Source of the DNA: Bowmanella pacifica
GTDB lineage: Bacteria > Pseudomonadota > Gammaproteobacteria > Enterobacterales > Alteromonadaceae
NCBI RefSeq assembly: GCF_014645355.1
Contig: NZ_BMLS01000002.1
Location: 620,001-684,000, forward strand
Direction of reading: 5' to 3'
DNA: 64,000 nt
Part shown: positions 49,118-58,917 of the stretch, piece after piece
How the letters are laid out: every line of letters begins with the position of its first letter
Numbering within the stretch: position 1 is the stretch's first letter
Notes under the pieces: generated by a model
Seen by the model: only the letters and a program-made list of their open reading frames with translations
Databases searched by the model: none
What the model was told of the DNA's origin: nothing
Program-made: the position numbers and the translations under genes

Positions 49118-50836
49118 TTGTCGTCCCCTTCTACCGCCCGAATCGCCTATCAAATTCTCAAAGGCTTTGAAAAAAGCTTTCGCTGGTACAGTCGCATTAC
49201 CAGTGCGGCCCGTGACCGTTTTGAGCAGGCCGACTGGCGCGCGGTTCAAAACGCCGCCCGTGAGCGTATAGCCATATACGATCAAAGCCTGTCCGAGGCG
49301 GTCGCAGAGATCTACCAAAGCTGTCACCCACATAAACAGGAACAGCAATTTTGGCGAGAACTTAAGCAACATTACCTTAAACAACTTGATCATCATGGGC
49401 AATTTGAATTAGCCGAAACCTTTTTTAACTCCATCATTGGCAGATTGTTCCGGCATCAGAAAATTGACGATGAGATGATGTTTGTTCTACCCAGCCGCTG
49501 TTATTTGCCAGGGCAAGTACGCGCAAATGTTATTAACAGCTTTGATGCCCGAGGAACCATTCGCTCAACCCTCGACGCCATTCTTTCCAACTATAGCTTT
49601 CGCCTGGCCTACGCAGACCAGGAACGTGACCTGCAGCATCTTGAGCGCTACCTACGAGACAGTTTTTCCACGTCAGAATTGGCGGCAATACATAAAGTAG
49701 AGATTCTGCAAAACGTGTTTTATCGAAACAAGGCGGCTTATCTGATAGGACGTATGTGCACTGCCGACAAACACATTCCCTTTGTTATTGCCCTGATGCA
49801 TGACCCGAAGGGTGGCTTGTGTGTGGATACGCTGTTAACCGACCGCCATGATCTCAGCGTGCTGTTCGGTTTTGCCCGCTCCTATTTTATGGTCGACACG
49901 CCGCACCCTGCCGAAGTGGTGGCCTTTTTACAAGAATTACTCCCCAACAAAAAACACTTTGAACTGTACATTGCCCTCGGTTACTACAAACACGGGAAGA
50001 CAGTGTTCTATCGTAATTTTCTCCACCATCTGCAACACAGCGATGACAGTTTTGAGGCCGCTCCTGGCATCAGAGGTCTGGTGATGGCGGTGTTCCATTT
50101 ACCTTCTTACGGGGTGGTCTTCAAAGTGATCAAGGACGAGTTTGCTGAAAGCAAAAAAATCACCCGAGAACACGTCAAGGATTGCTACCGGTTAGTAAAA
50201 ATGAGCGACCGGGTTGGCCGCATGGCCGATACCCATGAATATATGAACTTTCGTCTGCCCAGACACAGAATAAGCCGTGCGCTACTCGAAGAATTGCAGC
50301 AAGTGGCAGCCAGCAGTATTGAGTTGACCGAAGACGAGGTGATTATTAAGCACCTCTATATTGAACGTAAGATGACTCCCCTTAACCTCTACCTTGAGCA
50401 GGAAACCGACGAAGGGAAAGTGGCCGCAGCCATTGAAGATTTGGGCCTGTGTATTAAGCAGATTGCTGCCGCAAATATCTTTCCTGGTGATATGTTACAC
50501 AAAAACTTTGGCATTACCCGCCATGGCCGGGTGATCTTCTACGACTATGACGAAGTCTGTTATATGAATCAGCGTAACTTTCGTGCTCTGCCGCGCTCAG
50601 ATGACCCTTATGCGCTGGATACTTTGTCGGTGGCCCCTGACGATGTATTTCCGGAACAGTTCGAACACTTCATCGTGGGTAAGCGACACTTAAAAGAATT
50701 GCTTAAGTCCAAGCACCCTGAATTAATGGATCCCGCTTGGTGGCAGAAGGTTCAACAGGATATGACAGGCGGCCTGATTAGAGACGTACTGCCCTACCCG
50801 GCCGCCAAACAATTCCGGCATCGTTATCCAACTTAG
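49118..50836 (+). CDS. aceK: Isocitrate dehydrogenase kinase/phosphatase
   Basis: 572 residues, full length. Phosphorylates and dephosphorylates isocitrate dehydrogenase, steering carbon between the TCA cycle and the glyoxylate bypass. Kinase-like core with 'YIERKMTPLNLYLE' near 410, 'DMLHKNFGITRHGRVIFYDYDE' split near 456-477. TTG start after GAGGAAA. Not beside aceBA here. Confidence 0.95.
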   Translation: MSSPSTARIAYQILKGFEKSFRWYSRITSAARDRFEQADWRAVQNAARERIAIYDQSLSEAVAEIYQSCHPHKQEQQFWRELKQHYLKQLDHHGQFELAETFFNSIIGRLFRHQKIDDEMMFVLPSRCYLPGQVRANVINSFDARGTIRSTLDAILSNYSFRLAYADQERDLQHLERYLRDSFSTSELAAIHKVEILQNVFYRNKAAYLIGRMCTADKHIPFVIALMHDPKGGLCVDTLLTDRHDLSVLFGFARSYFMVDTPHPAEVVAFLQELLPNKKHFELYIALGYYKHGKTVFYRNFLHHLQHSDDSFEAAPGIRGLVMAVFHLPSYGVVFKVIKDEFAESKKITREHVKDCYRLVKMSDRVGRMADTHEYMNFRLPRHRISRALLEELQQVAASSIELTEDEVIIKHLYIERKMTPLNLYLEQETDEGKVAAAIEDLGLCIKQIAAANIFPGDMLHKNFGITRHGRVIFYDYDEVCYMNQRNFRALPRSDDPYALDTLSVAPDDVFPEQFEHFIVGKRHLKELLKSKHPELMDPAWWQKVQQDMTGGLIRDVLPYPAAKQFRHRYPT

Positions 50837-51225
50837 ACACCTTGTAGCGCATGCCACATTAGCGCCACTGAGCAGCCCAGGCCGATAACCCATACCGTGC
50901 TGCGCGCCAGATGCCAATCAAGCAGGTAAAATAGGTTGTAGAGCAACCTGGCGGCGATAAAAGCCTGCGCCAAATATTGTGCGTAGCTATCAGCCTGGCC
51001 GGTGGCTACTACTGCCAAGGCCCCTGGTGTGAACATTATCAAGGCTTCAAAGGCATTTTCATGGGCCGCTTTGGCACGTGCGCCAAATCCGCTCAGTGTC
51101 GCCTGTTGATTGCGGGGGTATCGATTGTCATAGCCTCCAGTTCTGGCCTGTGCGAGGGCAAGCGGGGCTTTGGCAAGCAGCGGTAGTAAGCTGGCAATAA
51201 ACAAACAGAGTAAAATCATGTACAT
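50833..51225 (-). CDS. MAPEG family membrane protein
   Basis: 130 residues, four helices. 'ARAKAAHENAFEALIMFTPGAL' split near 50-71 is the MAPEG signature (membrane-associated eicosanoid/glutathione metabolism). Bacterial members are often of unknown substrate; some have glutathione S-transferase activity. GAGGAG precedes the ATG. Its stop overlaps that of aceK by four bases. Confidence 0.85.
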   Translation of the reverse strand: MYMILLCLFIASLLPLLAKAPLALAQARTGGYDNRYPRNQQATLSGFGARAKAAHENAFEALIMFTPGALAVVATGQADSYAQYLAQAFIAARLLYNLFYLLDWHLARSTVWVIGLGCSVALMWHALQGV

Positions 51226-51255
51226 TGTGTACTCCTCGTTAAACGCCTGAATAGT

Positions 51256-52182
51256 GTGCCAGATTCATTCACCTTCGCAGCAGAAATTTCTACGTTGCTT
51301 AATATAGTTACCCCCTCCGTACTGCAACCCTTGTGTGTTGATTGGGCGGATGCGCGGCAGGTCAGCTTATACATCAAGCGGGATGATCTGATTCATCCGA
51401 TTATCTCTGGCAATAAATGGCGTAAGCTTAAATATGCCCTGCTAGAAGCCAAACAGAGAGGCGTTGCTGAAATCATCAGCTTTGGGGGAGGTCACTCCAA
51501 TCACTTGCATGCCCTGGGCTATTGCTGTCATCAATTGGGTATCCAACTACTGGCGCTGGTGCGGGGGAATTACACTGCCAACCCTACGCCCATGCTCAGA
51601 GACCTGCAGCAGTGGCATAGCCGGATTATCTATCTGGACAAAGCCACCTATCACAAGCGCAGCCAGCCGAATTTTATCGCCAGTTGGCAAGCTGCCCATC
51701 CTGATGCGCTGATTATCCCTGAAGGGGGCAGTCAGGCCTTGGCGCTGCCCGGCGTCGCGGAAATTCTCAGCGAGCAGGAAAGTGACTTCAGTCATCTTCT
51801 GGTGCCGGTCGGTAGCGGCGGCACCCTGGCTGGGCTAATCCAGGCACGACAGGCCCGGCACAAGAACGATTTGCGCTTAATCGGCGTTGCCACGCTCAAA
51901 GGTGAAGGTTATCTGGAAGGCCTGGTTAATAGTTTGCTGCCCGACTCAGCCTACTCAAACTGGCATATTGAGCATCGTTTTCATTTTGGGGGCTATGCCA
52001 AACGCTCCGACGAGCTAATAAACTTCTGTGATACATTTAAGATCCAAACAGGTATTGCCATCGAACCGGTATACAGTGGCAAAACATGCTGGGCATTAAA
52101 ACAATTGCTTGCAGAAGGCTATTTCCCCAGAGGCAGCCGGATTCTACTGCTGCATACCGGTGGTTTGCAGGGCGCTCGCTAA
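51256..52182 (+). CDS. PLP-dependent ACC deaminase / D-cysteine desulfhydrase family protein
   Basis: 308 residues, fold type II. PLP lysine Lys54 in 'SGNKWRKLKYALLEAK', 'SFGGGHSNHLHALG' near 75, phosphate-binding 'GSGGTLAGLIQA' near 188. The family includes D-cysteine desulfhydrase and 1-aminocyclopropane-1-carboxylate deaminase; the substrate is not decidable by eye. GTG start at 51256 with no strong ribosome site. Confidence 0.85.
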   Translation: MPDSFTFAAEISTLLNIVTPSVLQPLCVDWADARQVSLYIKRDDLIHPIISGNKWRKLKYALLEAKQRGVAEIISFGGGHSNHLHALGYCCHQLGIQLLALVRGNYTANPTPMLRDLQQWHSRIIYLDKATYHKRSQPNFIASWQAAHPDALIIPEGGSQALALPGVAEILSEQESDFSHLLVPVGSGGTLAGLIQARQARHKNDLRLIGVATLKGEGYLEGLVNSLLPDSAYSNWHIEHRFHFGGYAKRSDELINFCDTFKIQTGIAIEPVYSGKTCWALKQLLAEGYFPRGSRILLLHTGGLQGAR

Positions 52183-52307
52183 TTACACGCTAATCACCGC
52201 ACCAAATCTCCCCTTAACTGGCGCTTAGCCCGCCGATTCAGTACGATTAACAGGGTACGCCGCATTTACCGGCGAATTTGGGTATTCATATTTGTAAGGG
52301 ATAAATG

Positions 52308-53096
52308 ATGAAGAAGATTCTGGTCATACTACTGGTATTGGTTGCGGCCTTTATTGGTGTGGTTTTCTACCTAGTCTCCGGGGTAGACGAACTGATCCGC
52401 AGCCAAATGGAGACCCAAGGTAGCAAAGCATTACAAACCCAGGTTCAGGTTAGCAAAGTGGAATTGTCATTTGCCGAGGCTCGAATGAGTATAGGTGGAT
52501 TTAATGTACAAAACCCCACAGGCTATTCCGATGACAAGGCATTTAGCCTGGGCGAGGTTAAATTAGACTTGGGTACTTCAACCCAAGAGCCTTATGTGGT
52601 GGAAGAAGTCCTGATCGATGCCCCCAGCGTTTTATATGAAGTAGACGCCAGCGGCAAAGCCAACCTGGTAGTGTTAAAAGATAATCTGCAGGCCATGCTG
52701 CCCAAAGGCGAAGATAAACCAGCTTCAGAGCAAAGCACGGGACCGGCCCCTTTGGTCGCAGTACAAAAAGTGACCGTCAAAGATGCCAAGCTACGTATCA
52801 ACTTTGAAGCCATGGATACCGGCGAGTTAAAGTTGGATAAAAAGCAGTACGAGCTCACCTTACCGACTTTCCAGTCATCTCCTGTTGGTGTGCCTAACGG
52901 CCTGCCAGCCGATCAGGTGGGCAGCGCCATTATGGACAGTATGCTGGACAACCTGATCAAGCAGGCCAAGCAACGGGTGAAAGATATCTTCGAAGATAAG
53001 GCCAAGGAAAAAGCCAAAGAGAAAATCGACGAAGAAAAGAAGAAGCTGGAAGAAAAAGCCAAAGACAAGCTTAAAGGTTTATTAAGTAACCAATAA
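52308..53096 (+). CDS. AsmA-like / DUF748-like membrane-anchored protein with charged tail
   Basis: 262 residues. One N-terminal anchor (about 3-23, 'ILVILLVLVAAFIGVVFYLV'), a beta-rich periplasmic domain like the N-terminal part of AsmA/DUF748 proteins ('VSKVELSFAEARMSIGGFNVQNP' split), then from about residue 220 a Lys/Glu helix ('AKEKAKEKIDEEKKKLEEKA' split over 225-250) ending 'KDKLKGLLSNQ'. AAGGG lies seven bases before ATG 52308; the ATG directly before it (52305) is too close. Function unknown. Confidence 0.75.
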   Translation: MKKILVILLVLVAAFIGVVFYLVSGVDELIRSQMETQGSKALQTQVQVSKVELSFAEARMSIGGFNVQNPTGYSDDKAFSLGEVKLDLGTSTQEPYVVEEVLIDAPSVLYEVDASGKANLVVLKDNLQAMLPKGEDKPASEQSTGPAPLVAVQKVTVKDAKLRINFEAMDTGELKLDKKQYELTLPTFQSSPVGVPNGLPADQVGSAIMDSMLDNLIKQAKQRVKDIFEDKAKEKAKEKIDEEKKKLEEKAKDKLKGLLSNQ

Positions 53097-53105
53097 CACT
53101 GCAAC

Positions 53106-53132
53106 AGCCCGGTATCTTAGCCGGGCTTTTTT
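53106..53132. terminator. Terminator between AsmA-like and diguanylate cyclase genes
   Basis: AGCCCGG / CCGGGCT stem, 8-base loop, T-run on the plus side, ten bases after the stop. Confidence 0.85.
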
Positions 53133-53150
53133 GTTCTGGGCGATAGTTTA

Positions 53151-54962
53151 CTAGCCGGTCTTGGCTGGCTGCCATAAGGTGGTTCTATTACGTCCCAGTT
53201 GTTTCGATTGGTACATAGCGATATCGGCACGACTTAACATCAGGCTAAGATCCTGCGGTGCATAGCAGCAGTAGCATCCTAAACTGATACTGGTTACCAG
53301 TGTTTGTTCATCCACGCTGATTTCCAGCTCAGCGACGGAACGCCTCAACCGCTCACAAAACTGGAAAGCCCCATTCAAATCCTCGGTCTCGGCCAAAATG
53401 GCAAACTCCTCCCCCCCAATACGCGCCAATACATCACTTTCTCGAACCAAAGAATGCAAAGCCTCAGCAACCGCCTTTAACACCAGATCGCCACCTTTAT
53501 GACCCAGCTTGTCGTTCACCTGCTTAAACTTGTCAATATCCACCAATATGGTGGCTAACATTTTTCGGTGCCGGGTCACGTTACTGAATTTCTGTCCCGC
53601 CAGCTCTTCAAAGGCACGACGGTTATAAAGCCGGGTCAGGGCGTCGGTACGCGCCTCCTTTTCAGCCAGTGAACGCGCTACCTCAAGCTCCCGGGTTTTC
53701 TCTTTAACCTGGTGTTCCAACTGCTCAGAGAAGCTTTCCAACTGCGCCACATAGGCTTCTCGAACCTGATCCCGTTGATTCTTAATCTCCAGAATTTTAA
53801 ACCCCATACTCACGGCTAGCAGGCACATTTCAATCACCCCGCCTATTACCCCGGTGTAAATGGTTAATGGCTGATGTTCGATAAGCCCCACTTGGCGCAA
53901 ACCAAACTGAATAAGGATGGCAGTGCCGTAAATAAACCAGGCAAGAGTAAATAACTTCACATTGCGCTTTTTGACCACGCACAAATACAAAGCCAGGAAG
54001 GGGATAGTCAGCAACACCGGGCCGGTAAGCATCATAAATGCACCGGCTGCCTTGGCATACCCCAGCAAGCCAAGACCAATGATCACAGGGCCAAATACCA
54101 TCAAACCACGATAGATCTTACTGGCTACCGGCATCACCAGGTTAAGCTTGAGATAGTCCCGGACAAAGGTCAGCGCGGCAAAATAGTAAATTCCCCCCCA
54201 AAACGTTGCATTCCCCACCGGCGCGCCACTGGCCTGAAACAAAACGGCCCAATGGGCGTCCAGATTCATCAGTAGCATGCAAGAAGTGAAAGTGAGCGCG
54301 GAATAACTTAAGAAGGTACGTTCACGAATCGCAAAAAATACCAGCAAAGAGAGAAAGGAAAACAGCATAAAGGCAGTATAAGCACCGCCGTAAAGCATAG
54401 TCTCCAGGGTTTCATAGCGAACAAAATCTTCTGGGGTCCATAGCGCAAACTGACTGAACAAGCCGCCAAAGGTGGCCTGGATTCTGGCGTAGACGATATA
54501 GTTTTGTCCCGTTTTCAGATCAAGGGAAAAAGTTGGTCCGGGATTGGGGAAAGGTCGCTCCCAATAAGGTAGCTCACGGTGGTAATAATGGCTGGACACC
54601 AGTTCGCCGTTGCTATCGACCAGGTATAGATCAATGCGAAAGGGACCAGGATCGGTATGTTCGAGAATATACTGGGTTTGTTCGTTATCTGAATTGAACA
54701 GTGAAAAGCGCATCCACACTGGATGCGTCAGCACGCCTCTGGACACCTGCCCCTGATAGTCTTGCCACTGCACCTCATTTGGTGCTGCCAGCAGTGATTC
54801 TATGCTGTAGCTGTCCGCGTGATCATGCAGGATCTGATATGCATCGTCAGTGTTTTTAACTTGCGCTACATCTAACGCCTTTGGTGGCACTGACGCCCCG
54901 TAAGCACTCAGACTGAGCAGCAGAACGCATAAGCCTAGTAATCTGCGGGCAAGTTTGTTCAT
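53151..54962 (-). CDS. Diguanylate cyclase with 7TMR-DISM sensor
   Basis: 603 residues. Signal peptide (1-23), a periplasmic DISM-type beta domain (about 30-165), seven helices (about 185-385), coiled coil (390-425) and a GGDEF domain with active site 'GGEEF' at 516-520 and the inhibitory site RESD at 507-510. It should make cyclic di-GMP in response to a periplasmic ligand, with product inhibition. GGA-type ribosome site. Single gene. Confidence 0.92.
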   Translation of the reverse strand: MNKLARRLLGLCVLLLSLSAYGASVPPKALDVAQVKNTDDAYQILHDHADSYSIESLLAAPNEVQWQDYQGQVSRGVLTHPVWMRFSLFNSDNEQTQYILEHTDPGPFRIDLYLVDSNGELVSSHYYHRELPYWERPFPNPGPTFSLDLKTGQNYIVYARIQATFGGLFSQFALWTPEDFVRYETLETMLYGGAYTAFMLFSFLSLLVFFAIRERTFLSYSALTFTSCMLLMNLDAHWAVLFQASGAPVGNATFWGGIYYFAALTFVRDYLKLNLVMPVASKIYRGLMVFGPVIIGLGLLGYAKAAGAFMMLTGPVLLTIPFLALYLCVVKKRNVKLFTLAWFIYGTAILIQFGLRQVGLIEHQPLTIYTGVIGGVIEMCLLAVSMGFKILEIKNQRDQVREAYVAQLESFSEQLEHQVKEKTRELEVARSLAEKEARTDALTRLYNRRAFEELAGQKFSNVTRHRKMLATILVDIDKFKQVNDKLGHKGGDLVLKAVAEALHSLVRESDVLARIGGEEFAILAETEDLNGAFQFCERLRRSVAELEISVDEQTLVTSISLGCYCCYAPQDLSLMLSRADIAMYQSKQLGRNRTTLWQPAKTG

Positions 54963-55113
54963 GCAGCAAATCCTTTAGCATGTTGTGACAGGCTCAACGC
55001 TCACCACTATGCCTTTATGATTATCTTTATTCACCATGATCAATACGTTATCTAGATCATAGTCGGCAATCCTGACATTATGACCATTACAGGGAGAATA
55101 AAAAAGGATAATT

Positions 55114-56856
55114 ATGAGCTTAACACCTGATCAATGGGGCTTTTACCACCCCAGTAACGAGCAAGAAGTGGCACTGTTGGTACAAATGGCCAACAGAGAA
55201 AACAAACAGATTCGCACTTGCGGCGCAGCCCACAGCCAGAGTTGGGCAATCTATACCGATCCGGTCACCAGCGGCCCCAATGTCACAAATCAGGAGACAC
55301 CTCCGCCAGATACCACGCAGATTAACCTATTACTTGACCAAATGATGGACGTAACCTTGTTGGATAGACAGCAAGGGTTAGTCAGGGCCCAGGCCGGCGT
55401 GCATTTAGGTCACGACCCCAGCGACATCAGTGGCACCTCAACACTGAAAAACAGCCTTCTATATCAACTTTGGCAACAAGGTCTGACCCTCAGTGAACTC
55501 GGTGGCATTATTCACCAGACACTGGGAGGCTTTATGTCTACCGGGTCAGCCGGAGGCTCACTAAAGTATTCATTTCAGGACAATATTCAGGCCATTCGCC
55601 TGGTAAACGGTTTAGGAGAGCTTGTTGAATTTCGTCGCGACGATGAGAATACCGAGGCCTTCTTCGCCGCCATGGTGTCTATGGGATTGTTCGGTATTGT
55701 CGTATCGGTAGACTTGCTATGCGAGCCGGCGTTTAACATTGTAGGTCAGGAAGCCACCGTCACTTACCAGGAGTCTCAGTTCGACTTTTTTGGTGAATCT
55801 GCGGACAAGCCCTCGCTGGAAGACTTTATGCGTGATGTAGACTATGGGCGGGTAAACTGGTGGCCACAACCCGGCGCCGAGCGCATTTTGCCATGGCAAG
55901 CACAGCGAATCCCTTGCATAACAGGTTTTACCCCTCGCCCTTATCAGGAGTTTACTAATTATCCTGCGGTCGCCGAGCCGGTGATAAGCATCATTTATGC
56001 GATTTTAGGTAACCTGGATACCCCTGAGCTAATCCCCGCTAAGGTTCATCAAGCAGGTTTGGACCTGCAAAAGGTCGCCGACAACCTTATCGACTTCAGC
56101 CAATTTGGCATACTGGGGCCTATCATCCGGGACGCAGTCAATCAGCTACTGGCCGAGGAATTTGATAAAGCCATCGCCCTGATACAACAACATGCCCCAA
56201 TGCTGAAAGCTAACCTACCAGACGTTATGCAGATCATCCTCAATGTTTTCCAGTCACTGGACAGCAGCAAAGACGGAATGGATAAGGGCACACCGCAGGT
56301 ATTTCAGCACCATGCTCCCTGGGGGTTACCCATGGATAACCAAGCGTCAGATGAACTGCTGGATATTGAGTTTTCTGAACTCTGGTTTCCCATTGGCCGG
56401 ACTAACCAGGTTATGCAGATACTGCGCGACTACTTTGATGAAGCCAGCGATGCACATGAAAAACTCAAACGCACCGGGCTATTCACTATTGAAGTCTATA
56501 TGGCCAAGGCCTGTCAGGCCTGGATGTCCATGGGGTACACTGACGGAGAGGACGAATGGAGTGAGGGGGCATTTCGCTTCGAACCCCTATGGTTTGTAGA
56601 CTTTTCCGAAGATCCACAACGCGAATTTTACCCGCAGTTTTGGCGATTATTTCGCGACAAGGGTATCCCTTTTCGCTTGCATTGGGGAAAAATGCTGCCA
56701 GATGTCACGCAAAACGACACTGAAGGCTGGGTTGAATACTTCCGCAGCCAATACCCCAAATGGGATGCATTTCTTGCCATGCGTCGCAAAATGGATCCCC
56801 ATCAGCGCTTTGTCAGCCATTATTGGCGCACACAGTTAAATATCGGTGAATTGTAG
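55114..56856 (+). CDS. FAD-linked oxidase, D-arabinono-lactone-oxidase-like
   Basis: 580 residues, cytosolic. PCMH-type FAD domain with 'IRTCGAAHSQSW' near 33 (the His is placed where related oxidases bind FAD covalently), 'GLTLSELGGIIHQTLGGFMSTGSAG' split near 127-150 and a C-terminal ALO-like region ending 'MDPHQRFVSHYWR'. Compared with sugar-lactone oxidases it carries a long helical insert (about 290-390). Substrate unknown. Flanked by terminators, so a one-gene unit. Confidence 0.75.
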   Translation: MSLTPDQWGFYHPSNEQEVALLVQMANRENKQIRTCGAAHSQSWAIYTDPVTSGPNVTNQETPPPDTTQINLLLDQMMDVTLLDRQQGLVRAQAGVHLGHDPSDISGTSTLKNSLLYQLWQQGLTLSELGGIIHQTLGGFMSTGSAGGSLKYSFQDNIQAIRLVNGLGELVEFRRDDENTEAFFAAMVSMGLFGIVVSVDLLCEPAFNIVGQEATVTYQESQFDFFGESADKPSLEDFMRDVDYGRVNWWPQPGAERILPWQAQRIPCITGFTPRPYQEFTNYPAVAEPVISIIYAILGNLDTPELIPAKVHQAGLDLQKVADNLIDFSQFGILGPIIRDAVNQLLAEEFDKAIALIQQHAPMLKANLPDVMQIILNVFQSLDSSKDGMDKGTPQVFQHHAPWGLPMDNQASDELLDIEFSELWFPIGRTNQVMQILRDYFDEASDAHEKLKRTGLFTIEVYMAKACQAWMSMGYTDGEDEWSEGAFRFEPLWFVDFSEDPQREFYPQFWRLFRDKGIPFRLHWGKMLPDVTQNDTEGWVEYFRSQYPKWDAFLAMRRKMDPHQRFVSHYWRTQLNIGEL

Positions 56857-56869
56857 CCATCACAAACTT

Positions 56870-56898
56870 ACCTTCGCCCTTACGCTCAGGGCGAAGGT
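56870..56898. terminator. Bidirectional terminator after the FAD oxidase
   Basis: ACCTTCGCCCT / AGGGCGAAGGT, a perfect 11-bp stem with 7-base loop, lying between convergent stops. Confidence 0.7.
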
Positions 56899-57168
56899 TT
56901 AACAAGTCAGCAGCTCGGCGCAAGTGGCCAAAACCTTGTCCAACTTTTCAGACGGAGCCGAAAGCGCGCAGAGCAGTTCAGGGTTGTGAGATGTATTGGC
57001 TAACTGTACCAATTTATTGCGATGCGTCAGCACTTCCCTGACATTTCCCAGCGTTGCTTGCCTGCCTAATTCCTTTTCTACTTCAGCGACAACTTGCAGC
57101 GCTACCAGTGAAAACGTGGGCTGATGCGCTAGTCGCTGAGCTAATAATTTGCTAGCTTGCTTTTCCAT
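56899..57168 (-). CDS. Small protein of unknown function
   Basis: 89 residues, helical, no signal peptide or membrane segment. I do not recognise it. It opens 'MEKQASKLLAQRLAHQP' and has two heptad-like helices with 'VAEVEKELGRQATLGNVREVL'-type content (split near 28-48), ending in Cys. AAAGGA is six bases before ATG 57168; the frame is open further upstream but without a ribosome site. A perfect 12-base palindrome lies 20 bases before the start. Confidence 0.6.
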   Translation of the reverse strand: MEKQASKLLAQRLAHQPTFSLVALQVVAEVEKELGRQATLGNVREVLTHRNKLVQLANTSHNPELLCALSAPSEKLDKVLATCAELLTC

Positions 57169-57661
57169 AGGCAATCCTTTGCTAAGTACACTTAAGTGTT
57201 GATTAAAATCGCCGTAGGTCAAATAACACCGGCTACTTTGTTTATCACCGGATAATTTAATGCCCCTATTGCATAAGCGCAGCGTTCGTATCGGGTCAAT
57301 CCGTATGCCCCAAACCTCACCCTGTTGCGGGTGCAGCACGCGTCACGAAAAACCAACACCAGGTTAATTTTTCGACTTTTTTGCACTTTACTGAGACAAA
57401 AGCAAAATCTAGACCAAAAAATAAATTCAAATAAAAGTCATACACATACGAAAAAAACAGAGAAGCCAGAAAAAAGCATGTATGAAAAATTGACAGTTAT
57501 TGAATAATAAACTACCAGCTTTCCAATCCCCGGCAGCAAGCCTGCTCCTTTATATTTCCACTTTCCCAACCTGGGATTATCAGATGGAAGAGGTTCCCTA
57601 AAACTAACAAGCATGAAATACTTTTTACGCGCATCATGACAACGGATTTGCCAGGTACGAA
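57169..57661. other. 493-base gene-free region upstream of the ECF sigma gene
   Basis: It holds ACACTTAAGTGT (57188-57199), a perfect palindrome just before the 89-residue gene, and a markedly A-rich, low-GC stretch from about 57355 to 57510 before the sigma factor. A TTGACA stands at 57490-57495 but without a convincing -10. Short frames here look random. It should contain the promoters of both divergent genes. Confidence 0.5.
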
Positions 57662-58201
57662 ATGAATAGCACGAACCTTAACTACCAGGTCGACCAACAA
57701 GGATTAACCTTGTTGATTGACAGTTTTTATCAGCAGTTAAAAAAGGTCGCCAGCACCCAGCGCTGGATGATTGGGCTGAAAAGCGGCACCTTGTGCACTA
57801 CGGTACTAGTTCATGAATCCTTTCTACGATTGAAGGAAATACACAGTTGGACAGACTCCCAACATTTTTTGCGAACCGCCAGCAAAGCCATGCGCTATGC
57901 ATTAATAGATTACATCCGAGCCCAAAATAGCGAAAAGCGCAGTGCCCCCAAGCTTGATGAATGGCTGAGTATCCTCGACGGCGTGAATGAGCCTGATACC
58001 TGGCTGCTAGACATAGGTGATGCCCTGGCTCAACTTGAGCTTCAACACCCAAGAGCGGCCAGTGTGGTGGAATGCTTGTTCTTCGCAGGGTTAACAGAAA
58101 AGGAAACAGGAGAACTGCTGAGCATCAATGAGCGCACTGTCAGACGCGACTGGCAGAAGGCTCGTTGCTGGCTGGCTACCGAGCTGTGTCCGCAAGAATA
58201 G
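57662..58201 (+). CDS. ECF-type RNA polymerase sigma factor (Sigma70_ECF, kinase-associated type)
   Basis: 179 residues. Region 2 around 'TTVLVHESFLRLKEIHSW' (46-63) and 'HFLRTASKAMRYALIDYIRAQ' split at 68-88, region 4 helix-turn-helix near 140-165 ('LTEKETGELLSINERTVRRDW' split). The LVHE motif marks the PF07638-like group that is often paired with Ser/Thr kinases and lacks a classical anti-sigma. Where other ECF factors have acidic residues before 'L-V-x-E', this one has Thr46 and Thr47, possible phosphorylation sites. A Hanks kinase is encoded 700 bases downstream on the other strand. Confidence 0.85.
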   Translation: MNSTNLNYQVDQQGLTLLIDSFYQQLKKVASTQRWMIGLKSGTLCTTVLVHESFLRLKEIHSWTDSQHFLRTASKAMRYALIDYIRAQNSEKRSAPKLDEWLSILDGVNEPDTWLLDIGDALAQLELQHPRAASVVECLFFAGLTEKETGELLSINERTVRRDWQKARCWLATELCPQE

Positions 58202-58254
58202 CCATAACAACCAGCCTTGTAACTCAGGTCCCGCTCAAGAGAGACTACACAGCA

Positions 58255-58280
58255 TAAAAAACCCGGCAAAAGCCGGGCTT
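58255..58280 (-). terminator. Terminator of luxS
   Basis: AGCCCGGC / GCCGGGTT with TTTT loop; the T-run is on the minus strand, so it serves luxS. It may also stop sigma transcription weakly. Confidence 0.8.
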
Positions 58281-58305
58281 AGAAATCAAACACCAACCAG
58301 GGCTG

Positions 58306-58815
58306 TTATAGTTTTCCCAGCAGCTCGTCGCTAAGTTTCAGGTCGTCATTCTTATTAACCTGCACACCCGCGCCAATGACATCCCGGGCAATATCCTGGG
58401 CTTCCAACAGCGAATGCATCTCGTAGGTACCGCACTGATATTCATTCAATTCAGGGATCTCTGACTGGTTCGCCACCTTCAGTACGTCCTGCATGGCCGC
58501 CAACCACGCATCGGCAACGCGTTGCTCAGATGGCTCTCCAATCAGGCTCATATAAAAGCCGGTGCGGCACCCCATAGGGGATAGATCAATAATTTCCACA
58601 CCATTACCATTTAAATGGTCGCGCATAAAACCCGCAAACAAGTGCTCCAGGGTGTGAATACCTTTCTCGCTGAGAATATTCTGGTTGGGAATACAAAAGC
58701 GTAGATCAAATACCGTAATCGTATCGCCCTTGGGGGTGCTCATGGTTTTGGCTACGCGCACTGCCGGGGCATGCATACGGGTATGATCAACGGTAAAACT
58801 ATCTAGTAACGGCAT
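58306..58815 (-). CDS. luxS: S-ribosylhomocysteine lyase (autoinducer-2 synthesis)
   Basis: 169 residues, full length. Splits S-ribosylhomocysteine into homocysteine and DPD, the AI-2 precursor. Zinc ligands His54, His58 ('HTLEH') and Cys128, catalytic Cys83 and Glu57, all present. Its own terminator and a 102-base upstream gap suggest a separate unit, though kinase read-through from upstream is possible. No MetJ box is seen before it. Confidence 0.97.
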   Translation of the reverse strand: MPLLDSFTVDHTRMHAPAVRVAKTMSTPKGDTITVFDLRFCIPNQNILSEKGIHTLEHLFAGFMRDHLNGNGVEIIDLSPMGCRTGFYMSLIGEPSEQRVADAWLAAMQDVLKVANQSEIPELNEYQCGTYEMHSLLEAQDIARDVIGAGVQVNKNDDLKLSDELLGKL

Positions 58816-58917
58816 GATACTCTCGCCTGAATATTGTCTGGATTAGGTTAAGCGCAAGCATAGCACGCCACCTGCAGCCTATAAACTCCAGACAACTAAC
58901 CGGAACAAATACCTTGT

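Noticed and set aside
57325-57507. 60-residue plus-strand frame upstream of the sigma gene
   Set aside because: Very Lys/Asn/Thr-rich because of the AT-rich DNA, no good ribosome site, random-looking.
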